A stretch of 64,000 nucleotides of DNA from Halomonas halodenitrificans DSM 735 (GTDB taxonomy: Bacteria > Pseudomonadota > Gammaproteobacteria > Pseudomonadales > Halomonadaceae), in assembly GCF_000620045.1 (NCBI RefSeq), contig NZ_JHVH01000001.1:248001-312000 (forward strand), given 5' to 3'. The notes below the pieces were generated by a model, which did not search any database, had not been told where the DNA came from, and was given only the letters and a program-made list of their open reading frames with translations. This document shows positions 54,682 through 63,656 of this stretch, one piece after another; position 1 is the first letter of the stretch; each line of letters opens with the position of its first letter. A program made the translations under genes and the position numbers.

Positions 54682-55461
54682 ATGAACCGCTTGTCCGATA
54701 TTCCGTCATCCTCTGGCTCCGAAGGCGCCAAGGCCTTGGCGACAACGCTGGCACACGCGATCCTGGCGGGCAAATGGGCGAGCGGTGACACCTTCCCCCG
54801 CGAGCTGGACCTGTGCCAACACTTCTCGATCAGCCGCAACCGCGTGCGCAATGCGCTGGCCGGCCTCAGCAGCCGAGGCTTGATCGAGCGGGTCGCCGGG
54901 AGGGGGACGGTGGTATGCGACATCGAGAACTGGCACCTGCTCGACCCGCGGATGAGCGAGTGGATGGCGGGGCTCGATTCCCCCCATCCGCAGCTGGTCC
55001 GGGAAATCTTTACCTTTCGCCTGTCCGTCGAGCCCTTCGTCAGCGAGCTGGCCGCGCTGGCCGCCGATGCCCAGGACCTGGCGCGCATCGAGTCGGCCTT
55101 CGACGACATGCGCGACAGCGCCGCGGACCCGGCGCGGCGCGAGGAACACGCCAACCACGACGTGGCCTTCCATGAGGCCATCTATCAGGCCAGCCATAAC
55201 CTGGTCTGGCGCCAGATGGGGCTATTGCTGCGCCCCTCGATCGTGGCCCTGATTCATTATTCGCAACATAACGCCCCCTCGCTGAACGATAGCCTGGATC
55301 GCCATTATCGCGTCTTCGAGGCCATCCGCCTGCGCCAGCCGGAGGCGGCACGCGAGGCCACCGAACGCGTGTTGGCGCGCACGGCCGACGACCTGAATAT
55401 CGATAACGGGGAGCGTCGCCTCCGGCGCCCGACCTCGCTATCCCAGCAGATATCTCAATAG
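54682..55461 (+). CDS. dgoR: GntR/FadR-family regulator of galactonate use
   Basis: 259 residues. Winged helix (about 20-85: AHAILAGKWASGDTFPRELDLCQHFSISRNRVRNALAGLSSRGLIERVAGRGTVV) and an all-helical FCD effector domain with IFTFRLSVEPFVSELAALA, DVAFHEAIYQASHN. Resembles DgoR and relatives. Start at 54682 with GGGAG; an upstream start (54634) is possible. An inverted repeat TGTAT-N11-ATACA (54627-54647) lies just upstream and could be an additional operator. Confidence 0.85.
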   Translation: MNRLSDIPSSSGSEGAKALATTLAHAILAGKWASGDTFPRELDLCQHFSISRNRVRNALAGLSSRGLIERVAGRGTVVCDIENWHLLDPRMSEWMAGLDSPHPQLVREIFTFRLSVEPFVSELAALAADAQDLARIESAFDDMRDSAADPARREEHANHDVAFHEAIYQASHNLVWRQMGLLLRPSIVALIHYSQHNAPSLNDSLDRHYRVFEAIRLRQPEAAREATERVLARTADDLNIDNGERRLRRPTSLSQQISQ

Positions 55462-55552
55462 CGATCTCAGCAACTGTCTCAGCGGCGGTCACAGCAACTG
55501 ACACAGCAACAACGCCCTCTCCTTCCCTCACTTTCCCTACAAGGAACTCTTC

Positions 55553-56701
55553 ATGAAGATCACACGACTCAAGACCTGGCAGGTGCCGCCGCGCTGGCTG
55601 TTCCTCAAGATCGAAACCGACGAAGGCTGCTACGGCTGGGGCGAACCGGTGATCGAGGGTCGCGCCGCCACCGTGGAAGCGGCGGTACACGAACTCTCCG
55701 ACTACCTGGTCGGCCAGGATCCGCGACATATCGAACACCTGTGGAATGTCATGTATCGCGCCGGCTTCTATCGCGGCGGCCCGATCCTGATGTCCGCCAT
55801 CGCCGGCATCGATCAGGCGCTGTGGGACCTGAAGGGGCGCGACCTTGGCGTGCCGGTGCACCAGCTGCTTGGCGGCCCGGTGCGCGACAAGATGCGCATG
55901 TACGCCTGGACCGGCGGCGACCGCCCTTCGGATGTGGGCGCAGGCGCCAAGGCACTGGTGGACCAGGGCTTCACCGCCTTCAAGATGAACGGCACGCCGG
56001 AGCTCGCCATCGTCGACTCCCACAAGAAGGTCGATGATGCGGTGGCCCGGGTGGCCGAAGCCCGGGATGCGGTAGGACCCGACGTGGGGATAGGCATCGA
56101 CTTTCACGGTCGCGTGCACCGCCCCATGGCCAAGGTGCTGCTGCGGGAACTCGAGCCGTTTCATCCGATGTTCGTCGAGGAGCCGGTGGCGCCGGAGCAC
56201 CTGCCCAGCCTGAAGCATATCGCCGAGGGCATCGGCTATCCGCTGGCGACCGGCGAGCGGCTGCATACGCGCTTCCAGTTCCGCGACCTGCTCGCGGAGG
56301 GCATGGTGGATATCGTCCAGCCGGACCTGTCTCACTGCGGCGGCATCAGCGAAGGCCTGAAGATCGCCACCCTGGCATCTGCCCACGATGTCGCGCTGGC
56401 GCCTCACTGCCCGCTCGGCCCGCTGACGCTGGCCGCCTCCCTGCAGCTGGACGCGGTGAGTCACAACGCCTTCATTCAAGAGCAGAGCATGGGCATCCAC
56501 TACAACCAGGACAACGACGTCCTCGACTATGTGGTCGACAAGAGCGCCCTGGCAATCGAGGACGGCTTCTGCGCCATTCCCCAGGGCCCGGGCCTGGGCG
56601 TGGAGATCGACGAGGCCTTCGTCGAGGAGCGTGCCAAGGTCGGCCATCGCTGGCGCAACCCGGTGTGGACCCATGAAGACGGCTCCGTTGCCGAGTGGTA
56701 A
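55553..56701 (+). CDS. dgoD: D-galactonate dehydratase
   Basis: Converts galactonate to 2-keto-3-deoxygalactonate. 382-residue enolase-superfamily (mandelate racemase subgroup) enzyme: [44 protein letters not shown] after IGIDF (catalytic His and metal Asp about 184-186), FVEEP (Glu about 210), [10 protein letters not shown] (Glu about 236) and PHCPLGP (His). The order and length match E. coli DgoD (382). Shine-Dalgarno GGAA before the ATG. Confidence 0.96.
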   Translation: MKITRLKTWQVPPRWLFLKIETDEGCYGWGEPVIEGRAATVEAAVHELSDYLVGQDPRHIEHLWNVMYRAGFYRGGPILMSAIAGIDQALWDLKGRDLGVPVHQLLGGPVRDKMRMYAWTGGDRPSDVGAGAKALVDQGFTAFKMNGTPELAIVDSHKKVDDAVARVAEARDAVGPDVGIGIDFHGRVHRPMAKVLLRELEPFHPMFVEEPVAPEHLPSLKHIAEGIGYPLATGERLHTRFQFRDLLAEGMVDIVQPDLSHCGGISEGLKIATLASAHDVALAPHCPLGPLTLAASLQLDAVSHNAFIQEQSMGIHYNQDNDVLDYVVDKSALAIEDGFCAIPQGPGLGVEIDEAFVEERAKVGHRWRNPVWTHEDGSVAEW

Positions 56702-56740
56702 GCCACGACCGAACAACATTCCCCCTGGAGTAGAGACACC

Positions 56741-57511
56741 ATGGCCTTTTCCTTCCCAGACTTTCGTTATCCGGACCTGGATGGCGCCAGCGTCTTCATC
56801 ACCGGCGGCGGCTCCGGTATCGGTGCCATCCTGACCGAGGGCTTCCTCGCCCAGGGCGCCCGCGTCGCTTTCGTCGGCCTCTCCGATGCCACGGGCTTCT
56901 GCGACGCCATGGAGGCGAAGTACGCGAGCCGCCCGCTGTTCATCCAGTGCGATATCCAGGACATCGAGGCACTGCGTGGGGCCGTCGCCCAGGCGCGCGA
57001 GGCCCACGGCCCCATCGGCGTGCTGGTCAACAACGCCGCCAGGGACACCCGCCATCGCCTGGAAGACTGGACCGTGGAGCAGTGGGACGAGTCCATCGCC
57101 ACCAATCTGCGCCCGCAGTTCTTCACCGCCCAGGCCGTGGCGGCAGACATGCGCCAGCTCGGCGGCGGCGCCATCATCAACCTGTCCTCCAACAGCTACC
57201 TGCTGGGGCTCTCCGGCTACCCGACCTATGTCACCGCCAAGGCCGGCATCATGGGGCTGACCAAGGCCCTGGCCCGGGAGCTGGGGCCGGATGCCATCCG
57301 CGTCAACTGCCTGATCCCCGGCTGGGTGATGACCGAGCGTCAGCGCGAGCTGTGGGTCAACGACAAGGACCTCAATGAGTGCATCGACCAGCAGTGCCTC
57401 AAGGAGGCGATTCCCGAGGAGGACATGATCAACCCCTGCCTGTTCCTCGCGTCTACCGCGTCGCGCATGATGACCGGCCAGCCCATGGTGGTCGACGGAG
57501 GGCGAGTATGA
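56741..57511 (+). CDS. Short-chain dehydrogenase, probable D-galactose 1-dehydrogenase
   Basis: 256 residues with the Rossmann loop TGGGSGIGA (about 20-28), NNAARD, and the Ser-Tyr-Lys triad (NLSSNSYLLGLSGYPTYVTAKAG). The region PGWVMTERQRELWV is seen in sugar dehydrogenases of this group. Placed between dgoD and dgoK, so it probably oxidises galactose (or L-arabinose/D-fucose) to the lactone, but a role on a related sugar acid is possible. Overlaps dgoK (ATGA). Confidence 0.75.
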   Translation: MAFSFPDFRYPDLDGASVFITGGGSGIGAILTEGFLAQGARVAFVGLSDATGFCDAMEAKYASRPLFIQCDIQDIEALRGAVAQAREAHGPIGVLVNNAARDTRHRLEDWTVEQWDESIATNLRPQFFTAQAVAADMRQLGGGAIINLSSNSYLLGLSGYPTYVTAKAGIMGLTKALARELGPDAIRVNCLIPGWVMTERQRELWVNDKDLNECIDQQCLKEAIPEEDMINPCLFLASTASRMMTGQPMVVDGGRV

Positions 57512-58488
57512 ACGGCGCACCCGCCTGGATCGCCGTGGACTGGGGCTCCAGCAACCTGCGCGCCTGGGCGTTGGACGAGGATGACCACGTCATCGCACAG
57601 ACCGGCAGCCCCAGGGGCATGCTGGGCTTGGCACCCGAGGCGTTCGAGGGGGCGCTGCTGGAGGTAATCGCCGACTGGCTGCCGCCCAGCGGCGAGGCTC
57701 CCCTGCCGGTGCTGGTCTGCGGCATGGCCGGCTCACGCCAGGGGTGGGTGGAGGCCGCCTACCTGCGCTTGGACGACACCCCCGGCGACTTGCTCGACCG
57801 CCTCGCCAGCCGGCTGGCGCCGGTCACCACGCAGGACTCGCGCCTCCGGGTGCGGATCGTACCGGGGCTCTGTCAGCACCAGGACTCCCTGGGCGATGAC
57901 GCCTTCGATGTGATGCGCGGCGAGGAAACCCAGCTCGCCGGCTTGATCGCCAAGCGTGCGACCTTCAGCGGCGCGGTCTGCCTGCCGGGCACCCACGCCA
58001 AGTGGGCACGGTTGGAAGACGGCAACATCGCCGGCTTTACGACCTTCATGAGCGGCGAACTCTTCAAGCTGCTCCGACACGACTCGGTCTTGAAGCACTC
58101 CCTGCGCGGTGACGATCCAGATGATGCCGCCCAGCGTGCCGCCTTCCTGGCGGGGCTCGATGCCGCCCTCGCCGCGCCGGGACAACTGAGCGCGGAGCTG
58201 TTCGGCATTCGCGCCCGGGACCTGCTCGATACGCGCCTGCCCCAGGATGATACCCGCGGCGCCCGGCTCGGCGCTCGGCTCTCGGGCCTCGTGCTGGGCC
58301 TGGAGCTGGCCGGCGCCACGGCCGACCTGCCGGCGGGCAGCCAGGTGGTGCTGATCGGCGAGGAAACGCTGTGCCGGCGCTATCAGATCGCGCTGGAACA
58401 CCTGGGGTTTGCGGTCAGCCTGGAGGCCAACGCGGAGATGGTTCTCGCCGGGCTGGGGCACATTCGTCATCTCTCGGCTACGCCCTGA
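57508..58488 (+). CDS. dgoK: 2-Dehydro-3-deoxygalactonokinase
   Basis: 326 residues of the DgoK family: AWIAVDWGSSNLRAWALDEDDHVIAQ (phosphate-1 motif), SPRGMLGL, CGMAGSRQGWVEA, and PGTHAKWARLEDGNIAGFTTFMSGELFKLL (phosphate-2/adenosine), as in E. coli DgoK. Phosphorylates KDGal to KDPGal using ATP. I start at the overlap ATG at 57508. dgoA follows after 54 bases. Confidence 0.95.
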   Translation: MNGAPAWIAVDWGSSNLRAWALDEDDHVIAQTGSPRGMLGLAPEAFEGALLEVIADWLPPSGEAPLPVLVCGMAGSRQGWVEAAYLRLDDTPGDLLDRLASRLAPVTTQDSRLRVRIVPGLCQHQDSLGDDAFDVMRGEETQLAGLIAKRATFSGAVCLPGTHAKWARLEDGNIAGFTTFMSGELFKLLRHDSVLKHSLRGDDPDDAAQRAAFLAGLDAALAAPGQLSAELFGIRARDLLDTRLPQDDTRGARLGARLSGLVLGLELAGATADLPAGSQVVLIGEETLCRRYQIALEHLGFAVSLEANAEMVLAGLGHIRHLSATP

Positions 58489-58542
58489 TAGGCGCGGCCT
58501 CACTTCCTGTTCGACATGACTGTTCAACACAAGAGGTTGCTC

Positions 58543-59160
58543 ATGACACTGCCATTGGTCGCCATCCTGCGCGGCGTTAAGCCCGACGAGATTCTCGCCA
58601 TCGCCGATGAGGTCATCGCCGCCGGCATCACCCGTATCGAAGTGCCGCTCAACTCGCCGGAGCCGCTGGACAGCATCGCCAGGCTGGCGCGTCACTGCGC
58701 CGAAACGCATGGCGACGGAATCCTGATAGGCGCCGGCACCGTGCTGACCGCCGAGCAGGTACGCGATGTACACGCCGCCGGCGGTCGCCTGATCGTCTCG
58801 CCCAATGCGGATACCGATGTCATTCGTGAGTCTCGCCGCCTGGAAATGGTCTCCATGCCCGGCATCGTCACGCCGACGGAGGCCTTTGCCGCCCTTGCGG
58901 CGGGGGCATCGGGGCTCAAGCTGTTCCCGGCGAGTCAGGTCGGCATCGCCAACATGAAGGCCATGCAGGCGGTCCTGCCTCCGGCTACCGAGCTCTACGC
59001 CGTGGGCGGTGTCGGCGTCGACAACTTCGCCGAATGGCGTGCCGCGGGAGTGCACGGCGCCGGCCTCGGCACCGCTCTCTATACGCCGGGGTCGAGCGCC
59101 GCCCAGGTCGGCGAGCGGGCGCGCAAGCTGGTCGCCGCCTGGAATGCGGCGGACCATTGA
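58543..59160 (+). CDS. dgoA: 2-Dehydro-3-deoxy-6-phosphogalactonate aldolase
   Basis: Splits KDPGal into pyruvate and glyceraldehyde 3-phosphate. 205 residues: LPLVAILRGVKPDEILAIADEVIAAGITRIEVPLNSPEP (Glu of class I aldolase), LIGAGTVLTAEQVRD, SPNAD, GLKLFPASQVG (Schiff-base Lys), YAVGGVGVDNFAEW. Start at 58543, three residues before the LVAILRG motif; an ATG at 58516 is also possible. Stop is followed by the lactonase gene after 31 bases. Confidence 0.95.
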   Translation: MTLPLVAILRGVKPDEILAIADEVIAAGITRIEVPLNSPEPLDSIARLARHCAETHGDGILIGAGTVLTAEQVRDVHAAGGRLIVSPNADTDVIRESRRLEMVSMPGIVTPTEAFAALAAGASGLKLFPASQVGIANMKAMQAVLPPATELYAVGGVGVDNFAEWRAAGVHGAGLGTALYTPGSSAAQVGERARKLVAAWNAADH

Positions 59161-59191
59161 TTCGTCGGTCGGACAGGACAAGGAGTGCATC

Positions 59192-60106
59192 ATGAACCAG
59201 GCGTCATTATCCCCTTGCCTTGCCCAGGCACACGTCAGGGTGGCCTCGGCCTGCGAACTGGGTGAAGGGCCAGGCTGGGACGCCGCCCGCAACGAAGTGC
59301 GCTGGCTGGATATCCTCGGTGGCGAACTGCATCGTGCCGCCGCCGATGGCGGCCAACATCGCACAAGCCGGCTGGAGCGCAAGACCTCTTACGCGGCACT
59401 GACCGCCGATGGCGACTACCTGCTGGTGGCGGAAGATCGGCTGGCGCGTTTCGACCCGACGACAGGCGAAAGCCACACTGTCCTGCCCTTCGAGGCGGAT
59501 AATCCCCTGACCCGCAGCAACGATGCGCGAGTGGATACCCATGGCAGCCTGTGGCTTTCCAGCATGGGGCTCAACGCCGAGCCGGGGGCGGGCAGCCTGT
59601 ATCGCCTGCATCGCGGTGAACTGACCCGCCTGCGGTGTGACCTGAGCATTCCCAATGCGATCTGCTTCTCTCCGGATGGCCAATACGCCTACTACACGGA
59701 CACCCCCACGGCCCGGGTGATGCGCTGGCGGCTGGACGCGGAAGGCTGGCCAGCGGGTACCGATGACGGCGTCGAAGCGCCGGAGCCCTGGGCGGATCTG
59801 CGCCATGCCGGTGGCGGCCCGGACGGCGCGGTCATCGACGCCGAGGGCTGCCTGTGGGTCGCCCTGTGGGGCGCCGGGCGTGTGGCGCGACTGGACTCCC
59901 AGGGCCGTGAGATCGCCCATGTCGCGTTGCCGGCATCTCAGCCGTCGTGTCCGGTGTTTGGCGGCGGCGATCTTGGCACGCTCTACATCACCACGGCGCG
60001 GGAAGGCATGACATCCCCCGGCGCCTCCGACGGCAGCCTGTTCGCCGTTGACCTTTCCCCTCATGGTATTCGCGGACTCGAGGAACCACGGCTAAAGCTC
60101 TCTTGA
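59192..60106 (+). CDS. SMP-30/gluconolactonase-type sugar lactonase
   Basis: 304 residues of the SMP-30 six-bladed propeller: LGEGPGWDAARNEVRWLDI (metal-binding Glu), RSNDARVDTHGSLWLSSMG (Asn), IPNAICFSPDGQYAYYTDTPTARVMRW and PDGAVIDAEGCLWVALWGAG (Asp). Hydrolyses galactonolactone to galactonate in this pathway (inference from context). GGAG precedes the ATG at 59192; earlier starts overlap dgoA. Confidence 0.9.
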   Translation: MNQASLSPCLAQAHVRVASACELGEGPGWDAARNEVRWLDILGGELHRAAADGGQHRTSRLERKTSYAALTADGDYLLVAEDRLARFDPTTGESHTVLPFEADNPLTRSNDARVDTHGSLWLSSMGLNAEPGAGSLYRLHRGELTRLRCDLSIPNAICFSPDGQYAYYTDTPTARVMRWRLDAEGWPAGTDDGVEAPEPWADLRHAGGGPDGAVIDAEGCLWVALWGAGRVARLDSQGREIAHVALPASQPSCPVFGGGDLGTLYITTAREGMTSPGASDGSLFAVDLSPHGIRGLEEPRLKLS

Positions 60107-60262
60107 GCCGGCCCGCGCCATCTCTTTATCCATTATCCGCCGGATGAAGGCACTGTCCGCCCGGGTAGACGCGCAGATCGCCCGGGGACACACCGCCCCT
60201 TGAATCTCCCGGCCTTCACCCGCATGTCCTGATACAACACACTCGTTTTCGGGAATCCCATC

Positions 60263-61210
60263 ATGTCCATCGTCGATCCACGTACCGGTGAGCCGCTCAC
60301 CGCCGATACCAGTGCCCCGCAGGAGGCCCAGCAGCCATCGGCTCAGATGGAAGCCGGCGAGGCACCCGAGGTCGTCATCGACGTCGATGCCAGCAACATC
60401 CAGCAGGTGCTGGAGCTATCCATGCAGGTGCCGGTGCTGCTCGATTGCTGGGCCCCCTGGTGCGAGCCCTGCAAGAACCTGATGCCGATACTGGAGAAGC
60501 TGGCCCACGAATATCAGGGCGCCTTCCTCCTGGCCAAGCTCAATATCGACGAGAACCAGGAGATCGCCGCTCAGCTGGGCGTACGCTCGGTACCCGACGT
60601 CAAGCTCGTCAGCCAAGGGGGATTGGTCGACCACTTCCAGGGCGCCCTGCCCGAGAAGGAGATCCGCGAGTGGTTGGGGCGCTACTTCCCGGCGCCGGAA
60701 GACGTCCCGGCCAGCCCCGAGGATCAGGCCGCCGAGGCCCTGGCCGCCGGCGATGCCGCCGGCGCCCGCGCCATCTTTCAGGAGCTGGTCGAGCAGTATC
60801 CGGACCACACCTCCTACCAGGTGGAACTGGCCCGCACGCTGGTCGCCGAGGAGCGGGCCGACGAGGCCCGCAGCGTGCTCGACAACCTGCCACCGGAGGA
60901 ACGCAACGCCGCCCCGGCCCGCGGAGTGCGCGCCAGCATCGAGTTCGGCGAAGAGGCGCCCTCCACCGAGGAGGTTGCGGCCCTGAGCGAGCGCGATGAC
61001 AGCGAGGCCATGTACCTGCGTGCCTTGCGCCACGTCGTCGACGGCGACTATGAGGCGGGCCTCGAGGGCCTGCTGGCCCTCATGAAGGCAGACCGCGCCT
61101 ATGGCGACGATGCCGCCCGCAAGACGCTGCTGCGGGTCTTCGATGCCCTGGGCGCCGACCACCCGCTGACGGTCAGCTATCGCCGCAAGCTCTTTGCGAT
61201 GCTTTACTGA
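60263..61210 (+). CDS. Thioredoxin-TPR chaperone (YbbN/CnoX type)
   Basis: 315 residues. A disordered acidic N-terminus (about 1-35), a thioredoxin domain with WAPWCEPCKNLMPIL (Cys67, Cys70) and a C-terminal helical domain with TPR-like repeats (AEALAAGDAAGARAIFQELVEQYPDHTSYQVELARTLVAEERADEARSVL...). E. coli CnoX has SxxC in place of CxxC; here both cysteines are present, so disulfide activity is possible. CnoX protects proteins from over-oxidation. Ends 55 bases before a strong hairpin. Confidence 0.88.
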   Translation: MSIVDPRTGEPLTADTSAPQEAQQPSAQMEAGEAPEVVIDVDASNIQQVLELSMQVPVLLDCWAPWCEPCKNLMPILEKLAHEYQGAFLLAKLNIDENQEIAAQLGVRSVPDVKLVSQGGLVDHFQGALPEKEIREWLGRYFPAPEDVPASPEDQAAEALAAGDAAGARAIFQELVEQYPDHTSYQVELARTLVAEERADEARSVLDNLPPEERNAAPARGVRASIEFGEEAPSTEEVAALSERDDSEAMYLRALRHVVDGDYEAGLEGLLALMKADRAYGDDAARKTLLRVFDALGADHPLTVSYRRKLFAMLY

Positions 61211-61265
61211 TCCCACGCCTGCGACTCGATACCATCCCCACCACCACCGCGCGATTGATGAATCA

Positions 61266-61310
61266 CCGACCCAGGGGGCACCGGTTACACACCGGCGCCC
61301 CCTGGGTCGG
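61266..61310. terminator. Bidirectional terminator between cnoX and patB-like gene
   Basis: CCGACCCAGGGGGC-A-CCGGT/ACCGG-C-GCCCCCTGGGTCGG: two paired segments with a single bulged base each side and a TACAC loop, 45 nt in all, between convergent genes. Confidence 0.8.
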
Positions 61311-61365
61311 ATAACTTCGGCTCCTACGATTCGATACCGCAGTCGCGTTAATTGATGGATAGGCC

Positions 61366-62529
61366 TCAGGCCTTGAGAACGCGATCGAGCCGGGAGAGCG
61401 CGGTTTCCAGCTGGGCGGCGGTGGTGCCGAAGTTCAGCCTGACGAACCCCGGCTGACCGAAGTCGGCACCGTCGGAAAGTGCCACCCCGGCCTGCTCCAG
61501 CAGTTTCTTCTGGGGACACTCGCCCAGCCCGGCATGGCGCAGGTCCAGCCAGGCCAGATAGGTGGACTCGGGCGGGCTCATCTCCACCCTCGGCCAGCAT
61601 GCCACCCGCGCCTCCAGCGTCTGCCGATGACCGCGCAGCACCTCGAGAAGCCCCTGTCTCCAGGGCTCGCCCCTCGCATAGGCGGCCTCGGCGGCCACCA
61701 GCCCCAACACATTGCCGTCCGGCATCATGCCCTTCGCCGTCGCCGCGAAGCGCCGGCGCAACGACGGATCGGGAATCACCGCACAGGCGGAGGTCAGCCC
61801 GGCGAGATTGAAGGTCTTGGAGGGCGCCCAGAGCGTGATGGTACGGGCCGCCAGCGCCGGAAAGGCGGCCGCCAGGGGCTCGTGGTGTGCACCGGCGTCC
61901 AGCAGCAGGTCGCAGTGCAGTTCGTCGGAGACCACATAGAGGTCGTGACGCTCCACCAGCTCGGCCAGCCCGGCCAGCTCATCACGACGCCACACCCGCC
62001 CGGTGGGGTTATGGGGATGGCACCACAGCAGCAGCCGCGTCGTCGGGGTAATCGCCGCCTCCAGCGCCTCGAGATCGAGCCGCCAGGGCTCCTCCGATGA
62101 CAACGGCTCGCGCATCGGCGCCTGTTGGGGCGTGCGTCCGGTGTGTTCGGCCACCTTGAGGAAGGGCGGGTAGATCGGCGTGACCGTCAGCACTCCGTCG
62201 CCGGGCTCGGTCAGTGCCAGGCTGGCAAGATGCAGTGCCGGTACCACGCCGGGTAGCCAGTGCTGCCACGCCGGCTCGATGTTCCAGCCATAATGCGTCG
62301 AACTCCAGGCGCATAACGCCTCGCGCAGCGAATCCGGCACCAGCCCGTAGCCGAAGATGCCGTGGTCGACCCGCTCATGCAGTGCCTCGGCCACCACCGG
62401 AGGCGAAACGAAGTCCATATCGGCCACCCAGAGGGGTAGCACCTCCTCGTCATAGCGATGCCACTTCTGCGAGGGCCAGTGGCCGGACGGATACCGCCGC
62501 TCCACCGGCGTGACAAAGTCATGCACCAT
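61366..62529 (-). CDS. PatB/MalY-type aminotransferase (cystathionine beta-lyase)
   Basis: 387-residue fold-type I PLP enzyme. N-terminal RRYPSGHWPSQKWHRYDEEVLPLWVADMDFVSPPVVAEAL is the MalY/PatB signature; WCHPHNPTGRVW, VSDELHCDL and the PLP lysine in LWAPSKTFNLAGL (Lys238) follow; C-terminal FVRLNFGT. Likely C-S beta-lyase on cystathionine or cysteine, but side roles in regulation (MalY) are known. ATG start, followed upstream by a 246-base gap without recognised features except a GGAA before the next gene. Confidence 0.88.
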   Translation of the reverse strand: MVHDFVTPVERRYPSGHWPSQKWHRYDEEVLPLWVADMDFVSPPVVAEALHERVDHGIFGYGLVPDSLREALCAWSSTHYGWNIEPAWQHWLPGVVPALHLASLALTEPGDGVLTVTPIYPPFLKVAEHTGRTPQQAPMREPLSSEEPWRLDLEALEAAITPTTRLLLWCHPHNPTGRVWRRDELAGLAELVERHDLYVVSDELHCDLLLDAGAHHEPLAAAFPALAARTITLWAPSKTFNLAGLTSACAVIPDPSLRRRFAATAKGMMPDGNVLGLVAAEAAYARGEPWRQGLLEVLRGHRQTLEARVACWPRVEMSPPESTYLAWLDLRHAGLGECPQKKLLEQAGVALSDGADFGQPGFVRLNFGTTAAQLETALSRLDRVLKA

Positions 62530-62775
62530 GCAAACATTCCTCTCGTTGGGAAGACCGGGACGGCCTCAGGCCCTCGACCATGCCCCAGGATATCGCCCAT
62601 GCCAAGGGGCACGCGCCTGGGTGATGACGGCTGGCGTGGTGGCCAACCATGCGACGAAGGTGGGAATCTCAGGGTGCCCCATCGGGGCCTCGCAGCTGCG
62701 ACAATGATGGACCGATTCACGCCCGGTGAGACACGGTCAGGAAAACGACCGCGCCACAACGATAAGGAAAATGCT

Positions 62776-63588
62776 ATGGACGTCCCCCTAGGCTGGCAGC
62801 TGGCCAAGCTTGTGGTCTCGATCGGCATGGTGCTGGGGCTTGGCGCCATCGCCGTGCGCGTCAGCCCCCGGGTCGCCGGCCTGCTGGCGGGTTACCCCCT
62901 GGGCACCGCCATCGCACTGTTCTTTATCGGCCTGGAGCTCTCGCCCGGCTTCGCCGCCGAAAGCGCCGTACACACCCTGGCCGGCTTTACCGCCACCCTG
63001 GCGCTGGGTGGCGGCTACCTGCTGGCGGGGCGTCGCCCGGGCCTGCCCGGCGTACTGGCCGGCACCGCCGCGGGGTTGGCGGCCTTCCTGGCGGTGAGCC
63101 TGGTACTGACGCGGATAGAGTTCGACCGCCTTAGTGGCACCCTGACCACCCTGGCCGCCATTGCCCTGTTCACCTGGTGGTACCGCCACGTGCCGGAGAG
63201 CGTCGCGCGACCCGCCGGACGCTTCTCCTGGGGGGCGCTGATGATACGCGCCCTCCTCGCCGCCGCGATCATCTTCGTCATCACCGGCCTGGCCCATGTG
63301 ATGCCGGCGGCCTGGGCCGGCGTGATGGCCGCCTTCCCGGTCACCATGTATCCCTTCCTGGTCATCCTTCACCTTACCCACGGCCACGGCCCGGTGGCCA
63401 CGGTGATCAAGCACTACCCGATGGGGCTGGGTTCACTGCTCAGCTATGCCTTGTGTGTCTCCCTCACCTACCCCACCCTGGGCCCGGCGCTGGGCACGCT
63501 GACGGGCTTCGCCGTGGCCACCCTGTGGCTGCTTGGCTGGACGCGCTTCCAGGCATGGCGGGGTTCCCGGCGGGCGGCGAGGGCTTGA
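62776..63588 (+). CDS. Polytopic membrane protein with internal duplication
   Basis: 270 residues and about eight to ten hydrophobic segments, no signal peptide. Two segments are alike: RVSPRVAGLLAGYPLGTAIALFFIGLELSPG (about 28-60) and HVMPAAWAGVMAAFPVTMYPFLVILHLTHGHG (about 174-208), both P-x-x-AG-x-x-A-x-(F/Y)P, followed in each half by further helices, so the protein is a tandem of two halves. I do not recognise the family. ATG at 62776 with GGA upstream; earlier frame overlaps the divergent gene. Confidence 0.65.
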   Translation: MDVPLGWQLAKLVVSIGMVLGLGAIAVRVSPRVAGLLAGYPLGTAIALFFIGLELSPGFAAESAVHTLAGFTATLALGGGYLLAGRRPGLPGVLAGTAAGLAAFLAVSLVLTRIEFDRLSGTLTTLAAIALFTWWYRHVPESVARPAGRFSWGALMIRALLAAAIIFVITGLAHVMPAAWAGVMAAFPVTMYPFLVILHLTHGHGPVATVIKHYPMGLGSLLSYALCVSLTYPTLGPALGTLTGFAVATLWLLGWTRFQAWRGSRRAARA

Positions 63589-63656
63589 CCGAGCGCTTGA
63601 TAGGCGCAAGGCTACCCAGTCTGGAGCACCCCCAGATAACCATGAGGAAACACCCG

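Noticed and set aside
55040..57520. 826-codon minus-strand frame across dgoR, dgoD and the dehydrogenase
   Set aside because: Covers several real genes antisense; composition is that of a GC-rich shadow frame (His/Gly/Val/Arg-rich).
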